From the NCBI RefSeq assembly GCF_900109355.1, contig NZ_FOBF01000026.1, forward strand, positions 1 through 64,000: a stretch of DNA of 64,000 nucleotides. Reading direction: 5' to 3'. Positions within the stretch are counted from its first letter, which is position 1; each line of letters starts with the position of its first letter. Positions 52,503-61,206 of the stretch are shown piece after piece. The translations under genes and the position numbers were made by a program. This DNA is from Nonomuraea pusilla. GTDB taxonomy: Bacteria > Actinomycetota > Actinomycetes > Streptosporangiales > Streptosporangiaceae. The notes below the pieces were generated by a model. That model had not been told where the DNA came from and did not search any database. It saw only the letters and a program-made list of their open reading frames with translations.

Positions 52503-52991
52503 TTAACCTTCCTTGGTTTCCTGGGTGACGTCGTTGCCCGAGGTCGCCGCATAGGGCTCAAGAGCGGCGAGATACTCCTCAGGCAGCGGCTCGTCGTCCG
52601 TCTGGGAGCCACGCCGGGGGCGAGCGTTCTGGGAGGTCTGCTCGTCCTCGGCGTGCCTTTCCTTGCGGAACGACTCATAGATATCAATCAGCACCTGGCG
52701 TTGCCGCTCGGTGAGGTGGGTGTCGGCCTGGATCGCGGTGAGCACGTCGCTGGGCGGCTCGCGGTCCTCGATGAGGCCCGCCTGCACGTACAGCGCCTGC
52801 GAGGAGATGCGCAGACCCTTGGCGATCTGGTTGAGGATCTCCGCGCTCGGCTTGCGCAGCCCGCGCTCGATCTGGCTCAGGTAGGGGTTGCTGACCCCAG
52901 CCGCGGCTGCGAGCTGGCGCAGCGAGATCTTCGCCTGCTGCCGCTGCTCGCGGATGTACTCGCCGATCGAGCCGACCTTCGGTAGTGCCAT
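52503..52991 (-). CDS. XRE-family regulator
   Basis: The 162-residue protein has an N-terminal helix-turn-helix (ISLRQLAAAAGVSNPYLSQI, ERGLRKPSAEILNQIAKGL), a middle DUF-type helix pair and an acidic tail. The ATG at 52991 follows a GAAGG site; a longer frame begins inside the operator. Same order as Rv0474 in Mycobacterium. A perfect palindrome TTGCAATTGCAA lies just upstream over the likely -35. Confidence 0.9.
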   Translation of the reverse strand: MALPKVGSIGEYIREQRQQAKISLRQLAAAAGVSNPYLSQIERGLRKPSAEILNQIAKGLRISSQALYVQAGLIEDREPPSDVLTAIQADTHLTERQRQVLIDIYESFRKERHAEDEQTSQNARPRRGSQTDDEPLPEEYLAALEPYAATSGNDVTQETKEG

Positions 52992-53014
52992 ACCTTCAGT
53001 CTGTACCACCCTGC

Positions 53015-53026
53015 TTGCAATTGCAA
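53015..53026. promoter_or_regulatory. Perfect 12-bp palindrome upstream of the XRE gene
   Basis: TTGCAATTGCAA, in an otherwise GC-rich area. On the minus strand TTTGCA with a 16-bp spacer to TACAGA gives a promoter whose -35 overlaps the palindrome, so autorepression is plausible. Confidence 0.65.
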
Positions 53027-53052
53027 ACACGATGGCTAACGCCAGCAAGCAA

Positions 53053-53964
53053 TCAGAGCTGGATGACCCACAGGAAGGGAGTGGCGGTGAGCAACGTCAC
53101 AGAGAGCGCGATGGAGCCGTACCGGATGCGCCTCGACAGCTCCGGGCCCGGCTTGACCAGGCGATCGACCCTCGCCATGACCGTGTGGGCGCGGGCGTGC
53201 AGGCCGATCATGCCGTGCGGGGTGGGCATCGCGCCCGCCGTGCCGAAGCGCAGCAGCGCGGTGGCCAGCCGCCGCGGCGAGCAGTAGCGGCGCGCGCGGT
53301 CGTCGGCGGCCATCTCGACGAGCAGCTCCACCTGGTCCTGCGCGTCGCGCACGACCTTCGACCAGGGCAGCGCCCTGCGCAGCGCCGCGAACGGCAGCAG
53401 CACCAGGTCGTGCCGCTCCCGTACGTGCGCCGCCTCGTGGGCGAGCACCGCGTGCAACTCGTCCTGCGACAGCAGCCTGATCGTGCCCTCGCTGACCACG
53501 ACCTGCGAGCGCAGGCCGGGCACGCAGTACGCCGCCGCGCTCGGGTGGTCGAGCACCCGCACGCCGGGCACGCCCGGGTCGTCGTGCGAGATCAGCGCCA
53601 GCAGCAGCCGGTGCCGCCGCCGCGCCCGCAGCGCCTGGACGCCCGCCGTCAGCAGGACGACGACCAGCACCGTGAGCGCCGTCAGCCCGGCGATCATGGC
53701 GAGCACGTGCATGAGGTCCCACGGCTCGCGCGGGGTCTCGCCGTTCGCGAACGCGTGCAGGCCGGCGAGGACGCCGGCGCCGTACGGCTGGACCGCGTAG
53801 GCCAGCATGGCGCCGGTGGTGGCCAGCCCCCAGGCGACGCCCAGGGACTGCCAGAGGATGATGGCGACCCGGGGAGCGCGGGAGGTCCACCGGGCGGTGG
53901 TGAAACGCCAGGCACCAAGCGCGCACGCGGTAGCGAGCGCGGCGAGCAGCGCCGCCGTGATCAC
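53053..53964 (-). CDS. M56/BlaR1-like membrane zinc peptidase
   Basis: The 303-residue protein has two or three N-terminal membrane helices, a zinc peptidase site HEAAH (about residue 175) with a downstream glutamate (ELLVEMAADDRARRY), and a final helix. It lacks the penicillin-binding sensor domain of BlaR1. Together with the BlaI-type repressor, whose stop overlaps its GTG start, it forms the BlaI-M56 pair common in actinobacteria, where the peptidase is thought to cleave the repressor after an envelope signal. Confidence 0.9.
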   Translation of the reverse strand: MITAALLAALATACALGAWRFTTARWTSRAPRVAIILWQSLGVAWGLATTGAMLAYAVQPYGAGVLAGLHAFANGETPREPWDLMHVLAMIAGLTALTVLVVVLLTAGVQALRARRRHRLLLALISHDDPGVPGVRVLDHPSAAAYCVPGLRSQVVVSEGTIRLLSQDELHAVLAHEAAHVRERHDLVLLPFAALRRALPWSKVVRDAQDQVELLVEMAADDRARRYCSPRRLATALLRFGTAGAMPTPHGMIGLHARAHTVMARVDRLVKPGPELSRRIRYGSIALSVTLLTATPFLWVIQL

Positions 53965-54323
53965 TCGTCCTCCAGCTCCGTGAGGGCTCTCCGCAGGATC
54001 TCCGCCTCGGTGCCGGACACGGCCTGGGCGAAGCGGGTCAGGGCGGCCGATCGGTCGCCCGTCAGGTCCAACGCCTCCAGCATAAGCTCCGCGATGTACG
54101 CGTCACGGGATTCGGCCGGCTCGTACCTCCAGGCGCGGCCGTCGCGGGTGCGCTTGAGGAAGCCCTTCCGAGTGAGGCGGTCGAGTACGGTCATGACGGT
54201 GGTGGGGGCGAGGTCGCGGTCGGCGATGAGCCTGCCGACCTCGCGGGCGGTCAGAGGGTTCGTCTCCGCCCAGAGGATGTCCATGATGCTGCGCTCAAGC
54301 TCGCCAAGACCCTTCACGACCAT
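53961..54323 (-). CDS. BlaI/MecI-family repressor
   Basis: The 120-residue protein starts with a winged helix (GLGELERSIMDILWAETNPL, APTTVMTVLDRLTRKGFLKR) and ends in a dimerisation helix. It should be a dimer that represses its own operon and perhaps cell-wall or respiratory genes elsewhere. No beta-lactamase gene is nearby. Confidence 0.93.
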   Translation of the reverse strand: MVVKGLGELERSIMDILWAETNPLTAREVGRLIADRDLAPTTVMTVLDRLTRKGFLKRTRDGRAWRYEPAESRDAYIAELMLEALDLTGDRSAALTRFAQAVSGTEAEILRRALTELEDE

Positions 54324-54329
54324 CAGGGT

Positions 54330-54350
54330 AGCTCTACAACCTGTCGAGCT
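54330..54350. promoter_or_regulatory. BlaI operator candidate
   Basis: AGCTCTACA-ACC-TGTCGAGCT is an 8/9 inverted repeat placed seven bases before the BlaI start (minus strand), with the ACA...TGT core usual for BlaI sites. Confidence 0.65.
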
Positions 54351-54371
54351 GGCATCCGGGAGGCTGAAGAG

Positions 54372-54875
54372 ATGGATATCACGCTGGTGCAGGGCGACAT
54401 CACCGAGCAGCGGGCCGACGCCCTCGTGAACGCCGCCAACTCCTCCCTGCTGGGCGGCGGCGGGGTGGACGGCGCCATCCACCGCCGCGGCGGCCCCGAG
54501 ATCCTGGAGGAGTGCAGGCGGCTGCGCGCCTCCACGTACGGCGCGGGCCTGCCCACAGGACAGGCCGTCGCCACCACCGCGGGACGGCTGCCCGCCCGCT
54601 GGGTCATCCACACGGTCGGCCCCGTCCACTCCGCGTCGGAGGACCGCTCGCACCTGCTCGCCTCCTGCTACCGCGAGTCGCTGCGCGTCGCCGACACGCT
54701 GGGCGCCGCCCTGGTGGCCTTCCCCGCCATCTCCACGGGCGTCTACCGGTGGCCGATCGACGACGCCGCGCGCATCGCGCTCGACGCCGTGCTCCAGGCG
54801 ACCACGCGGGTGGCCGAGGTGCGGTTCGTCCTGTTCGACGCCCGCGCCTACGCCGCGTTCGAGTCCCTGCTCTGA
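54372..54875 (+). CDS. Macrodomain protein (O-acetyl-ADP-ribose deacetylase type)
   Basis: The 167-residue protein is a single macrodomain with VNAANSSLLGGGGVDGAIHR, PTGQAVATTAGRLP and FPAISTGVYRWP, as in YmdB-type enzymes that remove ADP-ribose adducts or deacetylate O-acetyl-ADP-ribose. Its last 28 bases overlap the convergent methyltransferase gene. Confidence 0.94.
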   Translation: MDITLVQGDITEQRADALVNAANSSLLGGGGVDGAIHRRGGPEILEECRRLRASTYGAGLPTGQAVATTAGRLPARWVIHTVGPVHSASEDRSHLLASCYRESLRVADTLGAALVAFPAISTGVYRWPIDDAARIALDAVLQATTRVAEVRFVLFDARAYAAFESLL

Positions 54876-55792
54876 CCGGAGCCGCGCGGGCCGCCGTGGG
54901 GGGCGACCGCGTGCCAGGGCAGGGTCAGCTCGCCCAGCCGCCACCTGGAGCGACCGCCGAGCGGCGGGCGCGCGGCCACCTCCCAGCGCGCGGGCAGGGC
55001 CTCCACGGCGGCCAGCCACCGCTGCCGCAGCCCGTGCGCCCCGTACGGCGCGCTGACCGCCCACGCGTGGTCGAAGTCCCTGAGGAAGGCGTGGATCGGC
55101 TCCCCGGGGACGTTCCTGTGGATGAGCGTCTTGGGCAGCCGGTCGGCCAGGTCGGAGGGCCGCTCGAAGGCGTCGAAACGGGCCGAGAGGGTGAGCGTGC
55201 GCGGCCCTGAGCGGTCGAGCCCCACCCAGACGGCCCGCCGCCCGTTCTCGGAGCAGGTGCCCTCGACGAGGACGCCGCCGGGGGCGAGCCCGGACAGCAG
55301 GACGTCCCAGTAGTGCCAGGCCTCCTCCTCGCCGTACTGGCGCAGCACGTTGAAGGCGCGCACCAGGGCCGGCGGGCGCGGCACCGGCAGCTCGAAGCCG
55401 CCCAGGACGAAGCTCAGCCCCTCGCGCTCGTACGGCTTGGCGACGGCCACCCTGGCCGGGTCGATCTCGACGCCGACGACCTCCACGGCGGGCGCGACCG
55501 CGCGCAGCCGGGTGAACAGCTCCAGCGTGGTCGTGTGGGAGGCGCCGTAGCCGAGGTCCACGACGAGGGGGCGGTCGGCGGCGCGCAGCAGCGGGCCGTG
55601 CACGGCGGCGATCCAGCGGTCGGCCCGCCGCAGCCGGTTGTGTCCCGTGGTGCCCCTGGTGATCGTGCCGACCGGGCGGCGCGCCTGGGCGGCGCCGGCC
55701 GGCCGCCCCGCCTCCCTCGCCCGGCCCGCAGGGGGGGCGGCAGGGGGGCCGGCAGGGCCGCCCGCCCCTCTCGCGCCGCCCGGCTCAGCCAC
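54848..55792 (-). CDS. Class I SAM-dependent methyltransferase-like protein
   Basis: The protein has up to 314 residues. After a Gly/Ala/Pro-rich head of about 40 residues comes a Rossmann core with the SAM-binding motif VVDLGYGASHTTTLELF and EVVGVEIDPARV. The GTG start overlaps the SDR stop, so the two are coupled; shorter starts are possible because the head is low complexity. Substrate unknown. The pair lies upstream of and divergent from mshA. Confidence 0.82.
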   Translation of the reverse strand: MAEPGGARGAGGPAGPPAAPPAGRAREAGRPAGAAQARRPVGTITRGTTGHNRLRRADRWIAAVHGPLLRAADRPLVVDLGYGASHTTTLELFTRLRAVAPAVEVVGVEIDPARVAVAKPYEREGLSFVLGGFELPVPRPPALVRAFNVLRQYGEEEAWHYWDVLLSGLAPGGVLVEGTCSENGRRAVWVGLDRSGPRTLTLSARFDAFERPSDLADRLPKTLIHRNVPGEPIHAFLRDFDHAWAVSAPYGAHGLRQRWLAAVEALPARWEVAARPPLGGRSRWRLGELTLPWHAVAPHGGPRGSGQSRDSNAA

Positions 55793-56528
55793 CGACGCGG
55801 TGCACCTTGTGCTGGGCCGCCTGGGCGCGCGGGCGGATCACCATGCGGTCGATGTTGACGTGCGCGGGCCTGGTCACGCACCAGGCGATGGCGTCGGCGA
55901 CGTCGCCCGCGGTCAGCGGGTCGGGGACGCCCGCGTAGACCTTGGCCGCGGCCTCCTCGTCGCCGCGGAAGCGGGTCACCGCGAACCCCTCGGTCCGCAC
56001 CATGCCGGGCGCGATCTCGACGATCCGCACGGGCTCGCCGACGAGTTCGAGGCGCAGCGTCTCGGTCATCGCCGACTGCGCGTGCTTGGCCGCGCAGTAC
56101 CCGCCGCCGCCCTCGTACGACACCAGGGCGGCCGTGGAGGTGAGCATGACCAGCACGCCGTCGCCCGACGCGATCAGCTTGGGGGTGAGCGCCCTGGTCA
56201 TGCGCAGCGAGCCGAGGACGTTCACGTCGTACATGCGCTGCCAGTCCTCCGGGTGGGCCTGCGCCACCGGCTCCAGGCCGAGCGCGCCCCCCGCGTTGTT
56301 CACGAGGACGTCGCAGCGCTCCAGCGAGGCGGCCAGCGCCTCGACGCTCTCCTGGTCGGTGACGTCGAGCGCGGCGGGCCTGATCCCCGGCACCTCGGCG
56401 GCCAGCTTCTCCAGGCGTTCGACGCGCCGCGCGCCCGCCACCACGTCGTACCCCTCGGCGGCGAGCCGCCTCGCGGTCGCCTCGCCGATTCCGCTGCTCG
56501 CGCCGGTCACCACAGCCGTTCTCCGCAT
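55785..56528 (-). CDS. Short-chain dehydrogenase/reductase
   Basis: The 247-residue enzyme has the NAD(P) motif TGASSGIG, the NNAG motif, and the catalytic Ser-Tyr-Lys (STAALVSYEGGGGYCAAKHA). ATG at 56528 has AGGA eight bases upstream; the ATG at 56537 is an alternative. Substrate unknown; it has the sequence type of the 'SDR family oxidoreductase' often encoded opposite mshA. Confidence 0.92.
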   Translation of the reverse strand: MRRTAVVTGASSGIGEATARRLAAEGYDVVAGARRVERLEKLAAEVPGIRPAALDVTDQESVEALAASLERCDVLVNNAGGALGLEPVAQAHPEDWQRMYDVNVLGSLRMTRALTPKLIASGDGVLVMLTSTAALVSYEGGGGYCAAKHAQSAMTETLRLELVGEPVRIVEIAPGMVRTEGFAVTRFRGDEEAAAKVYAGVPDPLTAGDVADAIAWCVTRPAHVNIDRMVIRPRAQAAQHKVHRVGG

Positions 56529-56621
56529 GGTGCCCATCCTGCCAGCACCCCCCGCCGCGAGCTGCCGCCGGGAATGTCGGAAAAATCTGGATAGTTGTAT
56601 TCCGCTTGGAGGTGGTGTCGA

Positions 56622-57899
56622 GTGAGGCGACGACGGGTCAGCCGGGTCGCGACCATAAGCATGCACACGTCCCCGCTGGACCAGCCCGGCACGGGCGACG
56701 CCGGCGGCATGAACGTGTACATCGTCGAATCCGCCAAACGGCTCGCCCAGCTCGGCGTGGAGGTGGAGATCTTCACCCGGGCCACCGCCCGCGACCTGCC
56801 CCCCGTCGCGGAACTCGCCCCCGGCGTCCTGGTCAGGCACCTCACCGCGGGACCGTACGAGGAGATGGACCGCGCCGACCTGCCCGGCCAGCTGTGCGCC
56901 TTCCTGTCCGAGGTGCTGCGCACCGAGGCCATGTACGACCCGGGCCGCTACGACGTCATCCACTCCCACTACTGGCTCTCCGGGCAGGTCGGCTGGCTGG
57001 CCAAGGAACGCTGGGGCGTGCCGCTCGTGCACACCATGCACACCATGGCCAAGGTCAAGAACCTCCTGCTCGCCGAGGGCGACAGGCCGGAGCCGCAGGC
57101 CCGCGTCGTCGGCGAGGAGCAGGTCGTCACCATCGCCGACCGCCTCGTCGCCAACACCGCCGACGAGGCCCGCGAGCTCATGGACCTGTACGACGCCGAC
57201 GAGGGCCGCGTCGCCGTCGTCAACCCCGGCGTGAACCTCACCGTCTTCCAGCCCGCCTCCCAGGGCGCCGCCAGGCGCCGCCTCGGGCTGCCGCAGGACG
57301 CGCGCGTCCTGCTCTTCGTCGGCCGCATCCAGCCGCTCAAGGCCCCCGACGTGCTGCTGCGCGCCGCCTCCAGGATGCTCATCGACGACCCGTCGCTGCG
57401 CTCGCGCCTCGTCGTGGCCTGCGTCGGCGGCCCCTCGGGCAACGGGCTCGCCCGCCCGCAGATCCTCACCGACCTCGCCGCCGAACTGGGCATCTCCGAC
57501 GTCGTACGCCTCGTCCCGCCCGCCCCGCAGGACGAGCTGGCCGACTGGTACCGGGCGGCCGACGTCACCGTGGTGCCGTCGTACAGCGAGTCGTTCGGCC
57601 TGGTCGCCCTGGAGTCGCAGGCGTGCGGCACGCCGGTCGCGGCGGCCGCCGTGGGCGGGCTGCGCACCGCCGTCCGCGACGGCGTCTCCGGCGTGCTCGT
57701 GGACGGCCACGACCCCGAGCGGTGGGCCCTGGCGCTGCGGCCCTTCGTCACCGCGCCGGACTTCCGCGAGCACCTGTCGTCGGGCGCCCGCGACCACGCC
57801 GCCGCCTTCGGCTGGCAGGCGACCGCCTCCCGGCTCAAGGAGGTCTACGCCCAGGCGCTCGCCCACCTGACAAAGGCTCCGGTCGCCGTCAACTTCTGA
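56622..57899 (+). CDS. mshA: D-inositol-3-phosphate glycosyltransferase MshA
   Basis: The 425-residue GT4 enzyme makes the first step of mycothiol: transfer of GlcNAc from UDP-GlcNAc to inositol 3-phosphate. Family marks are HTSPLDQPGTGDAGGMNVY near the start, HSHYWLSG, and the donor site SYSESFGLVALESQACGTPV. GTG at 56622 follows GGAGG by ten bases. The order mshA - YbjN - gpm is conserved with Streptomyces. Confidence 0.96.
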   Translation: MRRRRVSRVATISMHTSPLDQPGTGDAGGMNVYIVESAKRLAQLGVEVEIFTRATARDLPPVAELAPGVLVRHLTAGPYEEMDRADLPGQLCAFLSEVLRTEAMYDPGRYDVIHSHYWLSGQVGWLAKERWGVPLVHTMHTMAKVKNLLLAEGDRPEPQARVVGEEQVVTIADRLVANTADEARELMDLYDADEGRVAVVNPGVNLTVFQPASQGAARRRLGLPQDARVLLFVGRIQPLKAPDVLLRAASRMLIDDPSLRSRLVVACVGGPSGNGLARPQILTDLAAELGISDVVRLVPPAPQDELADWYRAADVTVVPSYSESFGLVALESQACGTPVAAAAVGGLRTAVRDGVSGVLVDGHDPERWALALRPFVTAPDFREHLSSGARDHAAAFGWQATASRLKEVYAQALAHLTKAPVAVNF

Positions 57900-57931
57900 C
57901 CCCGCCCCCGCCGCCTGTCTAGGCTGTACGC

Positions 57932-58423
57932 ATGGCTGCACCCATGCGCGAAGTCGTCGAAGCGGCGCTCAAGGCCGCGGACGTCACCTACGACGAGCCG
58001 CGGCCGGGGGCGTTCCTGGTCAAGCTGCCCGGACAGCACAAGCTGGCCACCATGACCTGGCTGATCGCCGGCGAGCGGGTGCTGCACGTCGAGGCGTTCT
58101 TCTGCCGTCAGCCCGACGAGAACCACGAGGAGTTCTACCGCTGGCTGCTCGGCAAGAACGGCTCCATGTACGGCGTCCACTTCTCCCTCGACCCCGTCGG
58201 CGACGTCTACCTCGTGGGCAGGGTCCCGCCGGCCGCCGTCGACGCCGAGGAGGTCGACAGGCTGCTCGGCTGCGTCCTCACCTACTCCGACGAGTGGTTC
58301 GACCGGGCGCTGGAGATCGGGTTCGCCTCCTCCATCAGGCGCGAGTGGGAGTGGCGGGCCAAACGCGGAGAGTCCCTGGCCAACCTGCAGGCCTTCGCCC
58401 GGTTCGCCGACCCCGATCGGTAG
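57932..58423 (+). CDS. YbjN-domain protein
   Basis: The 163-residue protein matches the YbjN fold (HVEAFFCRQPDENHEEFYRW, EEVDRLLGCVLTYSDEWFDR), distantly like type III secretion chaperones. It is always found between mshA and gpm in this group. Function unknown. TAGGCT, 7 bases before the ATG, may be a leaderless -10. Confidence 0.9.
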   Translation: MAAPMREVVEAALKAADVTYDEPRPGAFLVKLPGQHKLATMTWLIAGERVLHVEAFFCRQPDENHEEFYRWLLGKNGSMYGVHFSLDPVGDVYLVGRVPPAAVDAEEVDRLLGCVLTYSDEWFDRALEIGFASSIRREWEWRAKRGESLANLQAFARFADPDR

Positions 58424-58451
58424 CCCGCGGGCCGTACATAGGATGGGCCGC

Positions 58452-59195
58452 ATGGCGACTTTGGTGCTGCTGCGGCACGGCGAGAGTGACTGGAACGCGA
58501 AGGGCCTGTTCACCGGTTGGGTGGACGTCACCCTGTCGGCGAAGGGCGAGGACGAGGCCCGCCGGGGCGGCAGGCTCCTGGTGGACGCCGGGGTGCGGCC
58601 GGACGTCGTGCACACGAGCCTGCTGACGAGGGCCATCCAGACGGCCCAGTTCGCGCTCGGCGAGGCGGGCCTGGCCTGGCTGCCGGTCAGGCGGAGCTGG
58701 CGGCTGAACGAGCGCCACTACGGCGCGCTCCAGGGCAAGAACAAGGCGCAGACGCGCGAGGAGTTCGGCGACGAGCAGTTCATGCTCTGGCGCCGCTCGT
58801 ACGACGTGCCGCCGCCGCCCATCGCCGACGACGACGAGTACTCCCAGGCGGGCGACCCCCGTTACGCGCTGCTGCCGCCGGAGCTGATGCCGCGTACCGA
58901 GTGCCTCAAGGACGTCGTCGAGCGGATGCTGCCGTACTGGTACGACGAGATCGTCCCCGACCTGTCGGCCGGGCGCACCGTGCTGGTCGTGGCGCACGGC
59001 AACTCGCTGCGCGCCCTCGTCAAGCACCTCGACGGCATCGGCGACGAGGAGATCGCCGGGCTGAACATCCCCACCGGCATCCCCCTCAGGTACGAGCTCG
59101 ACGCCGACTTCCGCCCGGTGCGCAAGGGCGGCGAGTACCTCGACCCCGACGCGGCCGCCGCCGCGATCGAGGCCGTGGCCAACCAGGGCCGCTGA
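58452..59195 (+). CDS. gpmA: 2,3-bisphosphoglycerate-dependent phosphoglycerate mutase
   Basis: The 247-residue enzyme has the phospho-histidine motif LLRHGESDWN and the second histidine in VAHGNSLRALVKHLDG; it interconverts 3- and 2-phosphoglycerate in glycolysis. I place the start at the ATG at 58452 because TAGGAT (58439-58444) ends seven bases before it; the ATG at 58443 would lie inside that box. Confidence 0.96.
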   Translation: MATLVLLRHGESDWNAKGLFTGWVDVTLSAKGEDEARRGGRLLVDAGVRPDVVHTSLLTRAIQTAQFALGEAGLAWLPVRRSWRLNERHYGALQGKNKAQTREEFGDEQFMLWRRSYDVPPPPIADDDEYSQAGDPRYALLPPELMPRTECLKDVVERMLPYWYDEIVPDLSAGRTVLVVAHGNSLRALVKHLDGIGDEEIAGLNIPTGIPLRYELDADFRPVRKGGEYLDPDAAAAAIEAVANQGR

Positions 59196-59259
59196 CCCCC
59201 GCCCCCCGCCCGCCTCGGCGGCGGGCGGGTCCACGCGGGTCGGCTCGGGTCGGCTCGGG

Positions 59260-59904
59260 TCAGCTCGGACGGGCGCCGGTCACCAGGTAGACGACGTCGC
59301 GCGCCACGCGCACGGCGTGGTCGGCGTACCTCTCGTAGTACCGCCCGATCAGCGTGATGTCGATCGCCGGCTCGACGCCGTGCTGCCAGTCCTTGGCCAG
59401 GATGTTCCTGAACAGCCGCCGGTGCAGGCGGTCCATCGCGTCGTCGTCCTCGTCGAGCTCCATGGCCGCGTCCACGTCGCGCGACGCCACGCAGCTGCCC
59501 GCCTTGGTGACGAGCGTCTCGGCGATCTGCCCCATCTCCAGGATCGTGGAGCGGATCTCCGGCGGGATGGCCGAGTCGGGGTGCCGCAGGCGCGCCACCT
59601 TGGCGACGTGCACCGCGAGGTCGCCCATGCGCTCCAGGTCGGTGCCCATGCGCAGCGCCGTGATGACCATTCTCAGGTCCACCGCGACCGGCTGCTGCCT
59701 GGCCATCAGATCGAAGATCGACGTCTCGATCTCCGCGAACAGCGCGTTCACCTCCTCGTCGCGGGAGATCACGCTCTCCGCGAGCGGGAGGTCGGCGTCC
59801 AGGAGCGCCGTGGTGGCGCGGGAGATCGCGGATCGGACGAGCCGCGTCATCTCGACCAGCTTGCCGGTGAGGGAATCGAGTTCTTCGTGGTACGCGTCGC
59901 GCAT
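59260..59904 (-). CDS. phoU: Phosphate-signalling protein PhoU
   Basis: The 214-residue protein has two PhoU helical-bundle repeats with the metal motifs ERMGDLAVHVAKVAR and ERYADHAVRVARDV. It restrains the phosphate two-component system when phosphate is plentiful. Divergent from the kinase gene with PHO-box-like repeats between. GC-rich short direct repeats (GGTCGGCTCG) lie just after its stop, at 59235-59262. Confidence 0.96.
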   Translation of the reverse strand: MRDAYHEELDSLTGKLVEMTRLVRSAISRATTALLDADLPLAESVISRDEEVNALFAEIETSIFDLMARQQPVAVDLRMVITALRMGTDLERMGDLAVHVAKVARLRHPDSAIPPEIRSTILEMGQIAETLVTKAGSCVASRDVDAAMELDEDDDAMDRLHRRLFRNILAKDWQHGVEPAIDITLIGRYYERYADHAVRVARDVVYLVTGARPS

Positions 59905-59971
59905 GTCGTCACCGTACGTGGCGATCGATGAACGAACTCCTACGTCGAGATGAACTTTCCAGGAAAGGGCT

Positions 59972-60005
59972 GTTCATCCCCAGGTGAGGGGTCTGTTCCT
60001 GCGAG
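59972..60005. promoter_or_regulatory. PHO-box-like repeats
   Basis: Three related units start at 59972 (GTTCATCCCCA), 59983 (GGTGAGGGGTC) and 59995 (GTTCCTGCGAG), spaced 11-12 bp as in Streptomyces PHO boxes. They lie between phoU and senX3, where autoregulation by the response regulator is known in relatives. Confidence 0.6.
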
Positions 60006-60027
60006 AACGCCACCTACCATCGGAGGC

Positions 60028-61206
60028 ATGAGTGAGATGGCCATGAGCTTCGCGGCCCTGGCCGGGTTCGTGGTGGGCGCCATCGCGGTGCTGTTCTACC
60101 GGAACCAGATCGAGGCCCCGAGCAGGAAGGACCCCGGCGAGGCCGCCCCCACGGGCGCCCTGCCCCAGGGCGTGGCCTCCGTGCTGGCCGTGCTGCCCTC
60201 GTCCGCCGTGGTGCTCGACGCCCACGACCGCGTCCTGCGGGCCAGCTCGGCCGCCAGGGCGTTCGGGCTGGTCAAGGGCGACAGGCTGATGGCCGCGGAG
60301 CTGCTCGCCCTGGCCCGGCAGGTGCGCAGGGACGGCGAGATCCGCGAGAGCGAGATCGACGTCGCCGGGCACAAGTTCGGCCAGGAGACCACGAACTTCG
60401 CCGTCCGCGTCGCCCCCCTCGGCTCGTACGGGCAGGTGCTGGTGCTGGCGGAGGACCAGACCGAGCGGCGCAGGGTCGAGGCGGTGCGCCGCGACTTCGT
60501 CGCCAACGTCAGCCACGAGCTGAAGACCCCGGTCGGCGCGCTCAGCCTGCTGGCCGAGACCATCCAGGACGCCGCCGACGACCCCGAGGCCGTGACCCGC
60601 TTCGCCGGGCGGATGCAGCACGAGGCCGCCCGCCTGACCTATCTCGTCCAGGACCTCATCACGCTGAGCAGGATCCAGGGCGCCGAGCCCATCCCCACCC
60701 CCGGCCAGGTCTCCATCGACGAGGCCGTCCACGACGCCATCGACCACTGCAACACCAAGGCCGTCGCCAAGGACATCGCCCTCGTCACCGGCGGCACCGA
60801 GGGGCTGCGCGCCTGGGGCGACGACGAGCTGCTCGTCACCGCCCTGCGCAACCTCATCGACAACGCGGTCGCCTACAGCCCCGAGCACACCAGGGTGGTC
60901 GTCAGCGTCAGGCCCGCGGGCGACTCGGTCGAGATCAGCGTCAGCGACCAGGGCATCGGCATCCCCGAGGAGGCCCTGGAGCGCATCTTCGAGCGGTTCT
61001 TCCGCGTCGACGCCGCCCGCTCACGCGCCACCGGCGGCACCGGCCTTGGCCTGGCCATCGTCAAGCACGTGGCGGCCGCGCACGGCGGCGAGGTGTCCGT
61101 CTGGAGCAAGGAGGGGTCCGGCTCCACCTTCACGCTTCGCCTGCCCGCCTTCGGCGGCACCGCGATCGCAGTACCACCCTCGATTCCCCTGGAGGCTGCT
61201 TCATGA
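60028..61206 (+). CDS. senX3: Phosphate-responsive sensor histidine kinase (SenX3/PhoR)
   Basis: The 392-residue kinase has a single N-terminal membrane helix, a PAS-like segment (residues about 45-140), the H-box VSHELKTPVGALS (His163) and the ATPase boxes NLIDNAVAYSPE, GIGIPEEALERIFERFFRVD and GGTGLGLAIVKHV. It partners the response regulator, whose ATG overlaps its stop. CGGAGG site before the start. Confidence 0.95.
   Translation: MSEMAMSFAALAGFVVGAIAVLFYRNQIEAPSRKDPGEAAPTGALPQGVASVLAVLPSSAVVLDAHDRVLRASSAARAFGLVKGDRLMAAELLALARQVRRDGEIRESEIDVAGHKFGQETTNFAVRVAPLGSYGQVLVLAEDQTERRRVEAVRRDFVANVSHELKTPVGALSLLAETIQDAADDPEAVTRFAGRMQHEAARLTYLVQDLITLSRIQGAEPIPTPGQVSIDEAVHDAIDHCNTKAVAKDIALVTGGTEGLRAWGDDELLVTALRNLIDNAVAYSPEHTRVVVSVRPAGDSVEISVSDQGIGIPEEALERIFERFFRVDAARSRATGGTGLGLAIVKHVAAAHGGEVSVWSKEGSGSTFTLRLPAFGGTAIAVPPSIPLEAAS

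Noticed and set aside
55785..57941. A 718-codon minus-strand frame joining the SDR to sequence antisense to mshA.
   Set aside because: Only the SDR part has family motifs; the upstream part is the antisense of mshA.
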